64,000 bases of DNA from Sphingomonas sp. Leaf20 (GTDB taxonomy: Bacteria; Pseudomonadota; Alphaproteobacteria; Sphingomonadales; Sphingomonadaceae). Below are positions 41,412 to 50,561 of the stretch, in pieces. Position 1 is the stretch's first letter. Each line of letters starts with the position of its first letter. Location of the stretch: assembly GCF_001421535.1 (NCBI RefSeq), contig NZ_LMKN01000011.1, positions 1 through 64,000 of the forward strand, given 5' to 3'. The notes beneath the pieces were generated by a model. It did not search any database. It saw nothing but the letters and a program-made list of their open reading frames with translations, and was not told where the DNA came from. The translations under genes and the position numbers were made by a program.

Positions 41412-42955
41412 GCGGCAGCCCCGATCCCTGCAAGATAGTCCGCATGCGTCGGCATCCCCTCGGCGGTGCGGCGGCAGGCGTCGGCGACGGCCGCGACACG
41501 CGCGCGCGAGTCCGCGGCGGGCAGTGCGGCGACGAGGGGGTGGATGCGTTCGGGCATGATTCGCTGGCCATAATAGACCGCGAGCCAGCTTGCGGGCAGG
41601 AACATGCCCTCACGATATTGTTCGACGATGCCGCGATCGCGAAAGGCGGCGATCTTGCCGGCCAGCGAGGGGGGCAGGTCCATCGTCCGCATGTGGCGCC
41701 AGAACGGCGTGTCGTCACGCTCGGTCGCGCAATAATGAAGAACCAGGAAGTCGCGGACGCGGTCATATTCCAGCGCCATCGCGCGGTTGAATTCCGCGGC
41801 ATCCGCGGGGTCGAGCACGGCGTCGTTCGGGAACAGCTCGATCAGCTTGCCGATGGCCAGCTGGATCAGGTGGATGCTGGTCGATTCAAGCGGCTCGAGG
41901 AACCCCGCCGAGAGGCCGATCGCTACGCAATTGTCGATCCACTGGCGGTTCCGACGCCCGGTGCGGAATCGCAGCATCCGCGGCTCGGCCAGCGCCTCGC
42001 CCTCGAGATTGTCGAGCAGTACCGCGCGTGCGCGTTCCGGATCGGTGAAGCGGGTCGAGAAGACATGACCGTTCCCGGTGCGATGCTGCAGCGGGATCCG
42101 CCATTGCCAGCCGGCGTCGCGCGCGGTGGCGCGGGTATAGGGAACGAGGGGGCCGGTGTTCGCCGTCGGGACCGCCCATGCCGCGTCGCAGGGGAGCCAG
42201 TGCGCCCAATCCTCGTGTCCCGCCTTCAGGGCGCCTTCGATGAGCAGGGCGCGGAACCCCGAACAGTCGACGAACAGATCGCCCTCGATCCGCTGTCCGT
42301 CCGCCAGGCGAAGCGCCGCGATACCGCTCGGGCCCCGTTCGACGTCCTCGACGCGACCCTCGATCCGCGTGACGCCACGGGTTTCGGCATAGTCGCGCAG
42401 ATACGCGGCATAGAGCCCGGCATCGAACTGATACGCATAGGAATAGGTCGACCCGACCGATCGCGGATCGTCGAGCGGCGGCGTGAACCGCCCGGCTCGT
42501 GCGGCAACGATCGGGAGCGAGCACGCGGCGAGTCCCGGCGTCTCATCCGGCTTGCCCCGGTTCGCGTGGAGCCAATGCTGATGGAACGGCAGCCCGTCGA
42601 CGTCATGGCCGAAATCGCCGAACGGATGGATGTAACTGTCGCCGATCCGACCCCAATCGCAGAACTCGATGCCCAGCTTGAACGTCGCCTTGGTACGCCG
42701 GACGAAATCGGCTTCGTCGATACCCAATCTTTGATTGAAAAACCGAATGTGAGGGACCGTGGCCTCGCCGACACCAACCGTCCCGATCTCCTCGGACTCG
42801 ACCAGCGTGATATCGGCCAGGCGTCCCGCTGCGCTCGCACCGGTCGTAAGGCCGAGCGTAGCCGCAGTCATCCAGCCTGCGGTACCGCCACCAACGATGA
42901 CGATGCGTAGCCTTGCACGTCCGCTCAATCCCGCCTCCCGATATGTTGCATTCAT
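41408..42955 (-). CDS. Tryptophan-halogenase-like flavoprotein A, first gene of the operon, 515 aa
   Basis: The protein has VIVGGGTAGWMTAATLGL, GVGEATVPHIRFFNQRLGID, Lys93 in KATFKLGIEFCDWG, GHEDWAHWLPCDAAW, GWQWRIPLQHRTGNGHVF and EPLESTSIHLIQLAI, so the complete active-site set is there. It has an N-terminal extension of about 15 residues ahead of the FAD loop. Its start is 123 bp from the divergent TonB receptor; the shared intergenic region carries the xyl-box-like operator. FDH genes beside TonB receptors are known in Xanthomonas and Brevundimonas, where indole or aromatic compounds were halogenated in vitro but the natural substrate is unknown. Confidence 0.94.
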   Translation of the reverse strand: MNATYREAGLSGRARLRIVIVGGGTAGWMTAATLGLTTGASAAGRLADITLVESEEIGTVGVGEATVPHIRFFNQRLGIDEADFVRRTKATFKLGIEFCDWGRIGDSYIHPFGDFGHDVDGLPFHQHWLHANRGKPDETPGLAACSLPIVAARAGRFTPPLDDPRSVGSTYSYAYQFDAGLYAAYLRDYAETRGVTRIEGRVEDVERGPSGIAALRLADGQRIEGDLFVDCSGFRALLIEGALKAGHEDWAHWLPCDAAWAVPTANTGPLVPYTRATARDAGWQWRIPLQHRTGNGHVFSTRFTDPERARAVLLDNLEGEALAEPRMLRFRTGRRNRQWIDNCVAIGLSAGFLEPLESTSIHLIQLAIGKLIELFPNDAVLDPADAAEFNRAMALEYDRVRDFLVLHYCATERDDTPFWRHMRTMDLPPSLAGKIAAFRDRGIVEQYREGMFLPASWLAVYYGQRIMPERIHPLVAALPAADSRARVAAVADACRRTAEGMPTHADYLAGIGAAA

Positions 42956-43054
42956 ACAACAAGCCTAGCAAAACATTAAAAAAATGTAAGATTCGCTCTA
43001 GGCCTTACTTCCTCCTATCGCTACCAAACATTGTAGAAAAACAGCGCCAGTTAA

Positions 43055-43068
43055 TGATAGCGCTAACA
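43055..43068. promoter_or_regulatory. xyl-box-like operator between halogenase operon and TonB receptor
   Basis: TGATAGCGCTAACA differs from the Xanthomonas xyl-box (TGGTAGCGCTAACA) at one position. It lies 10-23 bp ahead of the receptor start and 100 bp from the halogenase operon start, so a LacI-type repressor bound here could affect both directions. A degenerate partial copy (TATCGCTACCA) lies at 43017-43027. Confidence 0.8.
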
Positions 43069-43078
43069 AAAAGAGGGG

Positions 43079-46000
43079 ATGTCGGGAGCAATGGCCAAGT
43101 TCGAGATCACACGCGTCGCGCGTCGGGGAACCCTCCTGAAAGGTGGTGCTTCACTGCTGGCGCTGTGCCTGGCCACTGCGCCGAATGGCGCTTTGGCCCA
43201 GCAGGCCGGTGCTACAGCTGACCAGGCGATGCCGACGCCGAACGCTGCAAAGCGTACCGCACCTTCTGAACGTGCTGCGGGAACGGTGGCCGGGGCGCCG
43301 CAAATGGGCGCGGCGCAGCCATCCGCGAACGGGCAGGTGCCCTCCGGCGGCGCCGAAGTGACGCAGGCCGAGCAGGCGACCGCGACGCCCCAGGACGAAG
43401 CCGCCGATCAGGACATCGTCGTCACCGGCATCCGCCAGAGCCTGCAGAGTGCGCAGGCGATCAAGCGCAATTCCGAAGTCGTGGGTGATTCGATCTCGTC
43501 CGAAGATATCGGTGCGCTGCCCGACCGTTCGGTCACCGAAGCGCTGCAGCGCGTGCCTGGCGTGTCGATCAGCCGCTTCTCGGCCGGCGCCGATCCCGAT
43601 CACTTCGCGACCGAAGGTTCGGGCGTCACCGTCCGCGGCCTCAGCTACACGCGATCCGAGATCAACGGCCGCGATTCGTTCAGCGCGAACAACGGCCGCG
43701 GCTTGTCCTTCGCCGACGTGCCCGCCGAGCTGCTTGGCGGCGTCGACGTGTTCAAGAGCCCGTCCGCCGACATGATCGAAGGCGGCATCGGCGGCTCGGT
43801 CAACCTGCGCACGCGCCTGCCGTTCGATTCCACCGGACTGGTGTTGGGCGGGACGCTCGAGAACAATTACGGCGATTTCGTCAAGAAGTCGGCGCCGACC
43901 GTCTCGGTTCTCGGCAGCAATCGCTGGGAAACTGGCATTGGCGACTTCGGCATTCTTGCCAGCTTCGTGCGTTCACAGGTCCGCAGCCGCGCCGACAGCG
44001 TGCAGATCTCGAACTGGGGCGAGCGTGTGATCGGCGCCGACGGCTCGCTGTTGCAGCCGGTCGATGCGACCACCGGCGTGGTCAACACCGGCCGCACCGT
44101 CTACGTGCCCCGCGGCGCGGCGATCCGCAGCCAGGAATTCAACCGAACGCGCTATGGCTATTCGGCCGCCGGCCAGTGGCGCAGCCCTGACAAGTCGATG
44201 ACCGCGACCGCGCAATTCCTGCGGACCGACTCGCGCGAGGCATGGACGGAGAATTCGATCGAGGTCGCGACCGACAACGTGCTGACCGCGGGCGATTCCC
44301 AGCCCTTTCCCGGCACCAGCTTCACTTATGATGACGACAACGCCTTCACGAGCGGCTTGATCACCGGACCGAACGGCTATCGTGCGGACCAGGACCCGGC
44401 AAACGGCGGTGACCAGCGCACGCCGACCAACGGTCTTCAAAGCAACAATATTTCACGCGGCAATAATTCGCGATTCCGCACGAACGATGCGAGCTTCAAT
44501 CTGAAGTGGCAGGCGACCAACCGGCTTGGCATCAATCTCGATTATCAGCATGTCTGGTCGCAGGTGAAGGTCACCGATCTGACCGTATGGGGCACGTCCT
44601 ATCAGAATGCCGACATTCGGCTCGACGGTACCAACCCCGCCTATGTGAACTTCGTGCCCGTTACGAATACGCCGAACAACTACCAGAACGCGGCGCACCC
44701 GAGCTACCTCGACGCGTACAACAACTTCTATCGATCGGCGATGGACCATATTGAAGACAGCAAGGGCAACGAGGATGCAGCGCGCATCGACCTTGATTAT
44801 TCCTTCCCTGAAGACAGCTGGCTGACCTCGGTTCGCGTCGGCTATCGCTTCGCCGACCGGCAAAACGAAGCCCGTTCAACCGGCTACAATTGGGGCGTGC
44901 TCAGCGAGATCTGGGGTGGCGGCAATAATCAAACCAATGCGGCCGCTCCGACCGGACCAGGTGGCCCTGTCTGGTTCGATCGCCCGATCGATGGCAATCC
45001 CGTCACGCGTAACGAGGGTAATCTCGGACCGCAGCAGGCGTTTCTGTACGACAATTTCTTCCGCGGCCAGGCGAACGATGCGTCGAACGGTGGGCGCGTG
45101 TTCGTACCGGGATCATTCCTCCAGAATTACGACACCGCGACTCAGGCGATCAGCCAGATCGCGCAGGAATGGCGCACCTTCACGAGCAACCTTTCGGGTG
45201 CCGAGGGTTGGGTCCCATTGGCCGGCCGTGCCGGCGTCATTGCCGGAACCCCGTTTCTGCCGGGCGAGATCAACCCGGTCAGCGAGCGCAATAATGCAGT
45301 CTACGCGATGGCGCGGTTCGGGAACGATCTGTCCAATGGGTGGAACCTGAGCGGTAATCTTGGCGTGCGCTACACCAAGACGCGACGTGTCTCCTCAGGG
45401 TTCTTCGCGTTCCCGCAGCAGGCGTTTAATTGCCCGGCGTTGACGCCGGAAGAGGTCGCCAATGGAGGTGTCCCGTCGCGGTTCTGCTCGTTGCCCCAGG
45501 CGGTGCGCGACTCCGCCGTTGCATTCCAGAACGGATCGCTGGCCCCGAATGACGCGCGGCTGACCTATGATTACTTCCTGCCGAGCTTCAATGTGAAGCT
45601 GGCGATGGGCGGCGGTTTGCAGTTTCGCGCGGCCTTCACCAAGAGCGTCGCACCGCCTGATTTCGGGCTGACGCGGTCGTTTTATAATATCAGCCTGAAC
45701 ACAAGCGATCAGACCATCGCATTCAACGGTTCGCCCATCGCGAATTTTCAGGTCGGCAACCCATATCTGAAGCCGGTCCGCGCCGACAATTACGACCTGA
45801 CTGCGGAATGGTATTTTTCGAATGTCGGCCAGCTCACGCTGTCGCTCTTCAAGAAGGATCTGTACGGCGTACAGACCAACAGCCTGCAGCGGCAGAGCTT
45901 CACCAACAACGGCGCGACCTTCGATGGGATCATCACCACCCCGCTGAATTCGACCGAGACCGGTCGTGTAAAGGGCTTCGAGGTCGGATATCAGCAGACC

Positions 46001-46495
46001 TTCGACTTTCTACCCGGGGTGCTGAGCGGTTTCGGCCTCGCCGCGAACTTCACCTATGTGAAGTCGTCGGGAGTCTCGCAAGAAAACCTCGACGAGAACG
46101 ATCCCAACGTCGCGGCTGGGATTATCTCTAACGTCGACACCAGCGGACTGCCGCTTCAAGGTTTGTCGAAATATCAATTTAATATCGCGCCCTTCTATCA
46201 GCGCAACGGTGTGGAAGTCCGTGCCGCCTATAATTGGCGGTCGAGGAATCTCCTGACGATCCGCGACGTGATCGCTCCGAACGCCCCGGTGTACGCGGAA
46301 AAATACGGGCAGCTTGACGCATCGATCTTCTATGCAGTGACACCGGCAATCAAGATGGGGTTCCAGGGCGTCAACCTGACCAACTCGATTACGCGAACAT
46401 CGTACGTAATCAACGATGATCTGCTGACGCGGCCGCGCAACTGGTTCATCGCGGATCGCCGCTTCACCTTCTCCATTCGCGCGTCGTTCAGATAA
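43079..46495 (+). CDS. TonB-dependent receptor for an oligosaccharide or related ligand, 1138 aa
   Basis: After a signal peptide (GASLLALCLATAPNGALAQQ) and a disordered Ala/Pro/Gln-rich segment to about residue 105, a TonB box-like stretch leads to the plug domain: DIVVTGIRQSLQSAQAIKRNSEVVGDSISSEDIGALPDRSVTEALQRVPGVSISR, typical of the large Caulobacter/Xanthomonas sugar receptors. The rest is a 22-strand barrel with RAAFTKSVAPPDFG and a C-terminal FSIRASFR. Two start codons are possible, 43079 or 43091. The 1138-aa length fits the extended receptors. The upstream operator points to xylan-type ligands; transport across the outer membrane is powered by TonB. Confidence 0.95.
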   Translation: MSGAMAKFEITRVARRGTLLKGGASLLALCLATAPNGALAQQAGATADQAMPTPNAAKRTAPSERAAGTVAGAPQMGAAQPSANGQVPSGGAEVTQAEQATATPQDEAADQDIVVTGIRQSLQSAQAIKRNSEVVGDSISSEDIGALPDRSVTEALQRVPGVSISRFSAGADPDHFATEGSGVTVRGLSYTRSEINGRDSFSANNGRGLSFADVPAELLGGVDVFKSPSADMIEGGIGGSVNLRTRLPFDSTGLVLGGTLENNYGDFVKKSAPTVSVLGSNRWETGIGDFGILASFVRSQVRSRADSVQISNWGERVIGADGSLLQPVDATTGVVNTGRTVYVPRGAAIRSQEFNRTRYGYSAAGQWRSPDKSMTATAQFLRTDSREAWTENSIEVATDNVLTAGDSQPFPGTSFTYDDDNAFTSGLITGPNGYRADQDPANGGDQRTPTNGLQSNNISRGNNSRFRTNDASFNLKWQATNRLGINLDYQHVWSQVKVTDLTVWGTSYQNADIRLDGTNPAYVNFVPVTNTPNNYQNAAHPSYLDAYNNFYRSAMDHIEDSKGNEDAARIDLDYSFPEDSWLTSVRVGYRFADRQNEARSTGYNWGVLSEIWGGGNNQTNAAAPTGPGGPVWFDRPIDGNPVTRNEGNLGPQQAFLYDNFFRGQANDASNGGRVFVPGSFLQNYDTATQAISQIAQEWRTFTSNLSGAEGWVPLAGRAGVIAGTPFLPGEINPVSERNNAVYAMARFGNDLSNGWNLSGNLGVRYTKTRRVSSGFFAFPQQAFNCPALTPEEVANGGVPSRFCSLPQAVRDSAVAFQNGSLAPNDARLTYDYFLPSFNVKLAMGGGLQFRAAFTKSVAPPDFGLTRSFYNISLNTSDQTIAFNGSPIANFQVGNPYLKPVRADNYDLTAEWYFSNVGQLTLSLFKKDLYGVQTNSLQRQSFTNNGATFDGIITTPLNSTETGRVKGFEVGYQQTFDFLPGVLSGFGLAANFTYVKSSGVSQENLDENDPNVAAGIISNVDTSGLPLQGLSKYQFNIAPFYQRNGVEVRAAYNWRSRNLLTIRDVIAPNAPVYAEKYGQLDASIFYAVTPAIKMGFQGVNLTNSITRTSYVINDDLLTRPRNWFIADRRFTFSIRASFR

Positions 46496-46553
46496 GCGCG
46501 ACAGGGTTGGTCGGTTCGGCCGACCCTCCCGATCAGCCTCCCGTTCTCCCCCT

Positions 46554-46587
46554 GGGCGCCGCGCGTTAACCGCGGCGCCCATTTTTT
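46554..46587 (+). terminator. Rho-independent terminator after the TonB receptor gene
   Basis: GGGCGCCGCG pairs with CGCGGCGCCC around a CGTTAAC loop, followed by ATTTTTT. It lies 58 bp after the receptor stop and 10 bp before the end of the convergent GH10 gene, so it may serve both strands. Confidence 0.85.
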
Positions 46588-46596
46588 GTTATCGTG

Positions 46597-47751
46597 TCAG
46601 GCGCGGTGTGGGGCGGCGGCAAGCGCGGCGGCGATCGCCGTGTACATGGGTTTGGGCTTGAACGCGGCGTCATAGGGGCAGGGGCGGCGGCGTGGCTTGT
46701 CCTTGCGCGGCTCGAACCCTTCAATCCAGCTATAGCGATCGGTCATTCCCCACAGCAGCACGTCGCGAAGCTGCGGATAGGCGAGCATCACGTCGAGGTA
46801 GCCGCGCGTAAAATCCGCCACCGCTCGGTCGCGAACTGCAACGTCGGCGGGAAGCGAATTGTCGCGTACGTCGAGCTCGGTAATCACCAATCCATAGCCC
46901 ATCGCGGTCACCTCATCGAGGAAGCGGCGCCACTCGCCCTCCAGCTCCGCGATCGTCGCACGCGCATCGATCCCTTGTGTGACCAGGTGCGACTGCACGC
47001 CTAGCGCATCGACCGGCACGCCCCGCGTCTTGAACCCTTCGAGCAGCTTGAGAACCCCTGCGCGGTGCGTGGCGTTGCCGGGCTCCCAGCTCATATAGTC
47101 GTTATAGACCAGTTGTGCCTGCGGCGCGGCGCGGCGCGCGGTGCGAAAGGCGAGGTCGAGCGTTGCCTCCGGGCTACCCATCGCCCGCGACAGCGCGGTC
47201 TGGTACAAGCTCGCATCCTTGGGATCGACCGCCTCGTTGACGACGTCGTAGCTCCTGATCCGGCTGCCGTAGCGGCCACACACGGTGCTGACATGATCGA
47301 CCAGGAGGCGTTCGGCTGCACGCGCGGGGGTCGCACCAAAGTCGTGTGTTTCTTCCCAGCGCGGCATCCATTTCGGCTGATGCCACAACAGATTGTGCCC
47401 GCGGACCGGTAGCGCGTTGGCGTCCGCCCACGCCATCATCGCATCGAACCGCGCAAAGTCGAACTGGGTCGCACTCGGACGCAGCGCCTGCCACTTCATC
47501 TCGTTCTCGGCGACCAGCAGACTACAGTCGCGCATCAGCAGCGCGGCGTAGGCCGGGTTCGCAAACGAGCCGCGATCGGCACCCTGAGCGCCCCAGGCGA
47601 AACTCGATCCCATCCGCATGCCCTTCGCCGCAGCGAGCTGCTTCAGGCTCCTCGGTGCGACCTCGGGCTCGCTTGCAGCGCTGCCCCGTGCCCCCACTAA
47701 TACGGCAAGACCTGCAAGCATCGACAGCCCGCTGCGACGTGTAATATCCAC
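46597..47751 (-). CDS. GH10 endo-beta-1,4-xylanase, 384 aa
   Basis: The signal peptide is MDITRRSGLSMLAGLAVLVGARGSAAS, with a twin-Arg that could be Tat-like. GH10 motifs are in order: LVAENEMKWQAL, RGHNLLWHQPKWMP, YDVVNEAVDP with acid/base Glu173, VYNDYM, GVQSHLVTQGID, ITELDVRDNS with nucleophile Glu292, and LLWGMTDRYSWI. It cuts internal beta-1,4 bonds of xylan. The xyl-box-like site at 47770-47783 lies 19 bp upstream of the start, so its control by the same regulator as the receptor and GH3 gene is likely. Confidence 0.97.
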   Translation of the reverse strand: MDITRRSGLSMLAGLAVLVGARGSAASEPEVAPRSLKQLAAAKGMRMGSSFAWGAQGADRGSFANPAYAALLMRDCSLLVAENEMKWQALRPSATQFDFARFDAMMAWADANALPVRGHNLLWHQPKWMPRWEETHDFGATPARAAERLLVDHVSTVCGRYGSRIRSYDVVNEAVDPKDASLYQTALSRAMGSPEATLDLAFRTARRAAPQAQLVYNDYMSWEPGNATHRAGVLKLLEGFKTRGVPVDALGVQSHLVTQGIDARATIAELEGEWRRFLDEVTAMGYGLVITELDVRDNSLPADVAVRDRAVADFTRGYLDVMLAYPQLRDVLLWGMTDRYSWIEGFEPRKDKPRRRPCPYDAAFKPKPMYTAIAAALAAAPHRA

Positions 47752-47769
47752 AAGGCATCCTCTCTTTTA

Positions 47770-47783
47770 TGATAGCGCTAACG
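47770..47783. promoter_or_regulatory. xyl-box-like operator upstream of the GH10 gene
   Basis: TGATAGCGCTAACG shares 13 of 14 bases with the site at 43055-43068 and lies 19-32 bp ahead of the minus-strand GH10 ATG. The position would overlap the ribosome-binding/promoter region. Confidence 0.8.
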
Positions 47784-47917
47784 CTGGCGATTTCTTGGGA
47801 TGAGGTCAATCCGGACGCGGCAGCGTACCATGCAGACCTACGACGTGCAGGCCATTGTTAACGGGCCTGAAACGGCATTACTCTTTCGACGTACGCAAGT
47901 GGTCAGGGGGCAACGGG

Positions 47918-48709
47918 ATGATTGTGGCATTTGCGGTGGCGGCTGCCGTCTCGACGGTAAGCTATAGCCCGGTCGGCAAATGGACAATGGACTACCAGCA
48001 GGACCTCTGTCTGCTGACGCGGCCGTATGAATCGAACGGGACCAAAGTCACCCTTGGGTTCAGGCAGGCTCCGGGCGATTTCCAGACCGAGGTCATTATA
48101 TTGTCTGCCGACAGTCCGGACGAAGCGCTCAGGGGTGGTGGCGTTATCATGCGTCCCGACCCCGCTACAACGATAATAAGCATGGGCGTCAGCCTCAGGA
48201 TTCCCGGGGGTCGTAAGCGGGTGTTGCGGTTCATGGCGCCACATGCGCAAATCGTCGGGTTGGGATCGCAGGTCGGGCTGACGATCGAAGAACTGGGTCA
48301 GGGCGCGATGACGTTCCCCCTCGACCGCGCGGATAAGGCGCTGCGCGCGCTCGTGACCTGCGAAACCGATCAGATCAGATCATGGGGTGTCGACCTGTCG
48401 CAGATGGCGGTGACGGCCAAGCCAATCGGCGATGTCACGAAATGGTTCGTCTTCCCACTCCAGGCTGCGCACAACCGGCAGGATGGCGACACCACCGTCC
48501 GCTGGAGCATCGACACGAAGGGCAGGGTGGACGGTTGCACGATCGTGCGTTCGAGCGGCAATCCGGTTCTGGACAGTTCCGCCTGCAAGCAGATCATCAA
48601 GCGTGGCAAATACCAGCCGGCGATCGGTAAGGACGGCAAGCCGATGCGCTCGCTCGAGACGCGGTTGCTGATCTGGTCGTTGGGCGGGTGGCCAAGCCAA
48701 CGGCGTTAA
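47918..48709 (+). CDS. TonB C-terminal-domain-like secreted protein, 263 aa
   Basis: GGGGG lies 6 nt upstream of ATG 47918. A hydrophobic N-terminus (MIVAFAVAAAVSTVSYSP) suggests a signal peptide or anchor. The C-terminal 80 residues fit the TonB C-terminal fold: DTTVRWSIDTKGRVDGCTIVRSSGNPVLDSSACKQIIKRGKYQPAIGKDGKPM. The middle part (about 40-170) is a beta-rich domain I do not recognise. Proteins with this end, but no Pro-rich spacer, are frequent in sphingomonads and may not energise receptors. No ExbB/ExbD lies nearby. Confidence 0.78.
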   Translation: MIVAFAVAAAVSTVSYSPVGKWTMDYQQDLCLLTRPYESNGTKVTLGFRQAPGDFQTEVIILSADSPDEALRGGGVIMRPDPATTIISMGVSLRIPGGRKRVLRFMAPHAQIVGLGSQVGLTIEELGQGAMTFPLDRADKALRALVTCETDQIRSWGVDLSQMAVTAKPIGDVTKWFVFPLQAAHNRQDGDTTVRWSIDTKGRVDGCTIVRSSGNPVLDSSACKQIIKRGKYQPAIGKDGKPMRSLETRLLIWSLGGWPSQRR

Positions 48710-48712
48710 TTC

Positions 48713-48842
48713 GCACGTTCATACACTTGCGGAGATCGCCGCTCAGCCGCACTGGCCGAACGGCAGATCCTCACGAGCTAGGCTGCCGCACCCGCAGACC
48801 CGAGCGCATCTTGTGGAGAGCAGTTCGCGTTAGACTGACAGC
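48713..48842 (+). mobile_element. 3' remnant of an IS6-family element
   Basis: The plus strand keeps only the end of the transposase (RRSAALAERQILTS followed by TAG) and the right terminal region CGCGTTAGACTGACAG. The last 85 bp match the minus-strand end of the IS6-like element at 4312-4400 with scattered changes. The rest of the element is missing. Confidence 0.75.
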
Positions 48843-49661
48843 ACCGCCACCACCCCTTGGATTTACACCCAAAGTTCCGATTAGGTCGTTGGGTTCCCAT
48901 AACCGCTCCCCGAAAGTGCGCGTGCTTGGAGCCGAACGCCGCCGCACGGTTTCCGCACAAATCGCTGGCCGTGGTTTATGCCGCGTTAAGCCGCACCCTA
49001 ATATTGCGGACTGCCTTTGCTTGCAGCTGAATGGCAAAAGTGGTGGAAACCGGACCGGCCGCTTTTGGGCAACGATTGCGAGAAGCAGCCGTCCGTTCAG
49101 ACGATGAGGCAGGGGCTGAACCCCCGGTTACAGACTTTCCTCGGACTTCGCCCTTACGGGCAGGCAAACCACAAGATTGACGTCGGATAAAGGAATGCGG
49201 CGCTAGTCTAACCAGAAATTGCCGCGCTTGACGGAATGCGACATGCGACGCCCCATTTGTAGCACCGGGCGCCTCACGAAGCATTGATTTACTGCTTGTC
49301 CGCCGATCTCCGCTGCTTAGCGATGATATGGTGCCCCCTACGGGAGGGGAGCCTACTTGATCGAAGTAACGAATTAACGTCGTTCTCGACCCGCCGGTTT
49401 AGCCACGCTGTACCAGTCTGCTGTACCAGCGGTTGATGATTTACGTTATGTAGGGCTCGTCAGCCGCATGGGGAAGGGCGAAGCCACTCGGCGATTTTCT
49501 AAAGTTTTCGAGGTTGCATCGTCATCTACGTCCAAGTTTTCTGCTGTGGTCTCACACGCGGAGCGCACTTACCATAATCCACTTTTTAATGACATTCGCG
49601 CCGTGCTCGCGGCAGATGTTGATAGTCCGACCGGAGCGGTCGCTAGCGGCTAAGGAAACCC
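48843..49661. other. About 820 bp with no supported gene
   Basis: No frame on either strand here is convincing. A 61-codon frame at 49468-49653 lacks family support. The stretch borders the IS6 relic and may be decayed mobile-element or gene debris. It should contain the promoter of the aspartyl-protease-like gene. Confidence 0.5.
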
Positions 49662-50561
49662 ATGAAGATGCTGATCGGCTCGTTGGTAGGCGCTCTCTCA
49701 ATTACGACAGTTCACGCCAACGATCAGCCAGCTGCTCGCCTTCCATTGGTCCAATATGGCCGTGGCATCGCTGCCAAGGTCGAGATCGGTGGAAAAGAGC
49801 GCCTGTTTCAGGTTGATACTGCAGGGGGCATGACGGTGGTGACGACAGCTACGGCCAGAGCGATCGGGTGCACACCGTGGGGGCGTATCGTCGGCTTCCA
49901 TATGCGAGGTGCCCGCATCAGCGGGGCGCGCTGCGACGAAGTTCGTTTGCGATGGGGTGGCCTCAGCCTGAGCGCGCCTACGGCGCTAGTGATTGACGTC
50001 GGTAGCCCGGACGCACCGCTTGACGGATTGCTGGCACTTGACGCATTTGCTGGCCGAACCGTCACGATCGACTTCGCCCGGATGGAACTGACGGTTGAGA
50101 CCGAAGCCAGTGCCCGCAAACGCGTCAGCAGCGCAACTGAGATAAAGGCTCACCTAGCGCGCGAAGTCGGCGGGATCGCATTGTCGGCGTTTGTTGAGGT
50201 GCCGGCGCGTCATGGACCCTTGCGGCTGGAATTAGACAGCGGCAACACTGGACCAAACCTTGTCTCTCGTCCTCTGCTAGGCGAGGTAGGGCTCAATCCA
50301 GTCGGCAGCGGTGGCCAAATGGCAACGCTACGGCTCGCAGACGGCGTCTCGATCACCGGCCCGATCTACGGTCCTGATCTAGTGATCGACGGTAATCTCG
50401 GTATGTCGTTTTTGAAAGATTGGGTGGTGACGATAGATTTAGCGGCGGGTCGCGTCTGGCTACGACGTAGCGCGGTTTCACCTCCGCACGGTCTGGGTGA
50501 ACTTCCACCGCCTCCCACCTCGGAAATGTCAAAGCCGGCCGATGTTTCTGTCGTAAACTGA
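49662..50561 (+). CDS. Secreted retropepsin-like aspartyl protease-type protein, 299 aa
   Basis: A signal peptide (MKMLIGSLVGALSITTVHAN) precedes two retropepsin-like halves. The first has VEIGGKERLFQVDTAGGMTVVTTATARAIG with a D-T-A-G variant of the catalytic D-T/S-G, the second PLRLELDSGNTGPNLVSRPLL with D-S-G. A hydrophobic-hydrophobic-Gly (NLGMSFLKDWVVTIDL) follows, as in such folds. It is likely periplasmic; activity is not certain because the first site is DTAG. It stands alone; AGG is weakly placed at the start. Confidence 0.78.
   Translation: MKMLIGSLVGALSITTVHANDQPAARLPLVQYGRGIAAKVEIGGKERLFQVDTAGGMTVVTTATARAIGCTPWGRIVGFHMRGARISGARCDEVRLRWGGLSLSAPTALVIDVGSPDAPLDGLLALDAFAGRTVTIDFARMELTVETEASARKRVSSATEIKAHLAREVGGIALSAFVEVPARHGPLRLELDSGNTGPNLVSRPLLGEVGLNPVGSGGQMATLRLADGVSITGPIYGPDLVIDGNLGMSFLKDWVVTIDLAAGRVWLRRSAVSPPHGLGELPPPPTSEMSKPADVSVVN

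Noticed and set aside
49468-49653. 61-codon plus-strand frame before the aspartyl-protease-like gene
   Set aside because: No ribosome site and no signal peptide or domain; it likely reflects chance in gene debris beside the IS6 relic.
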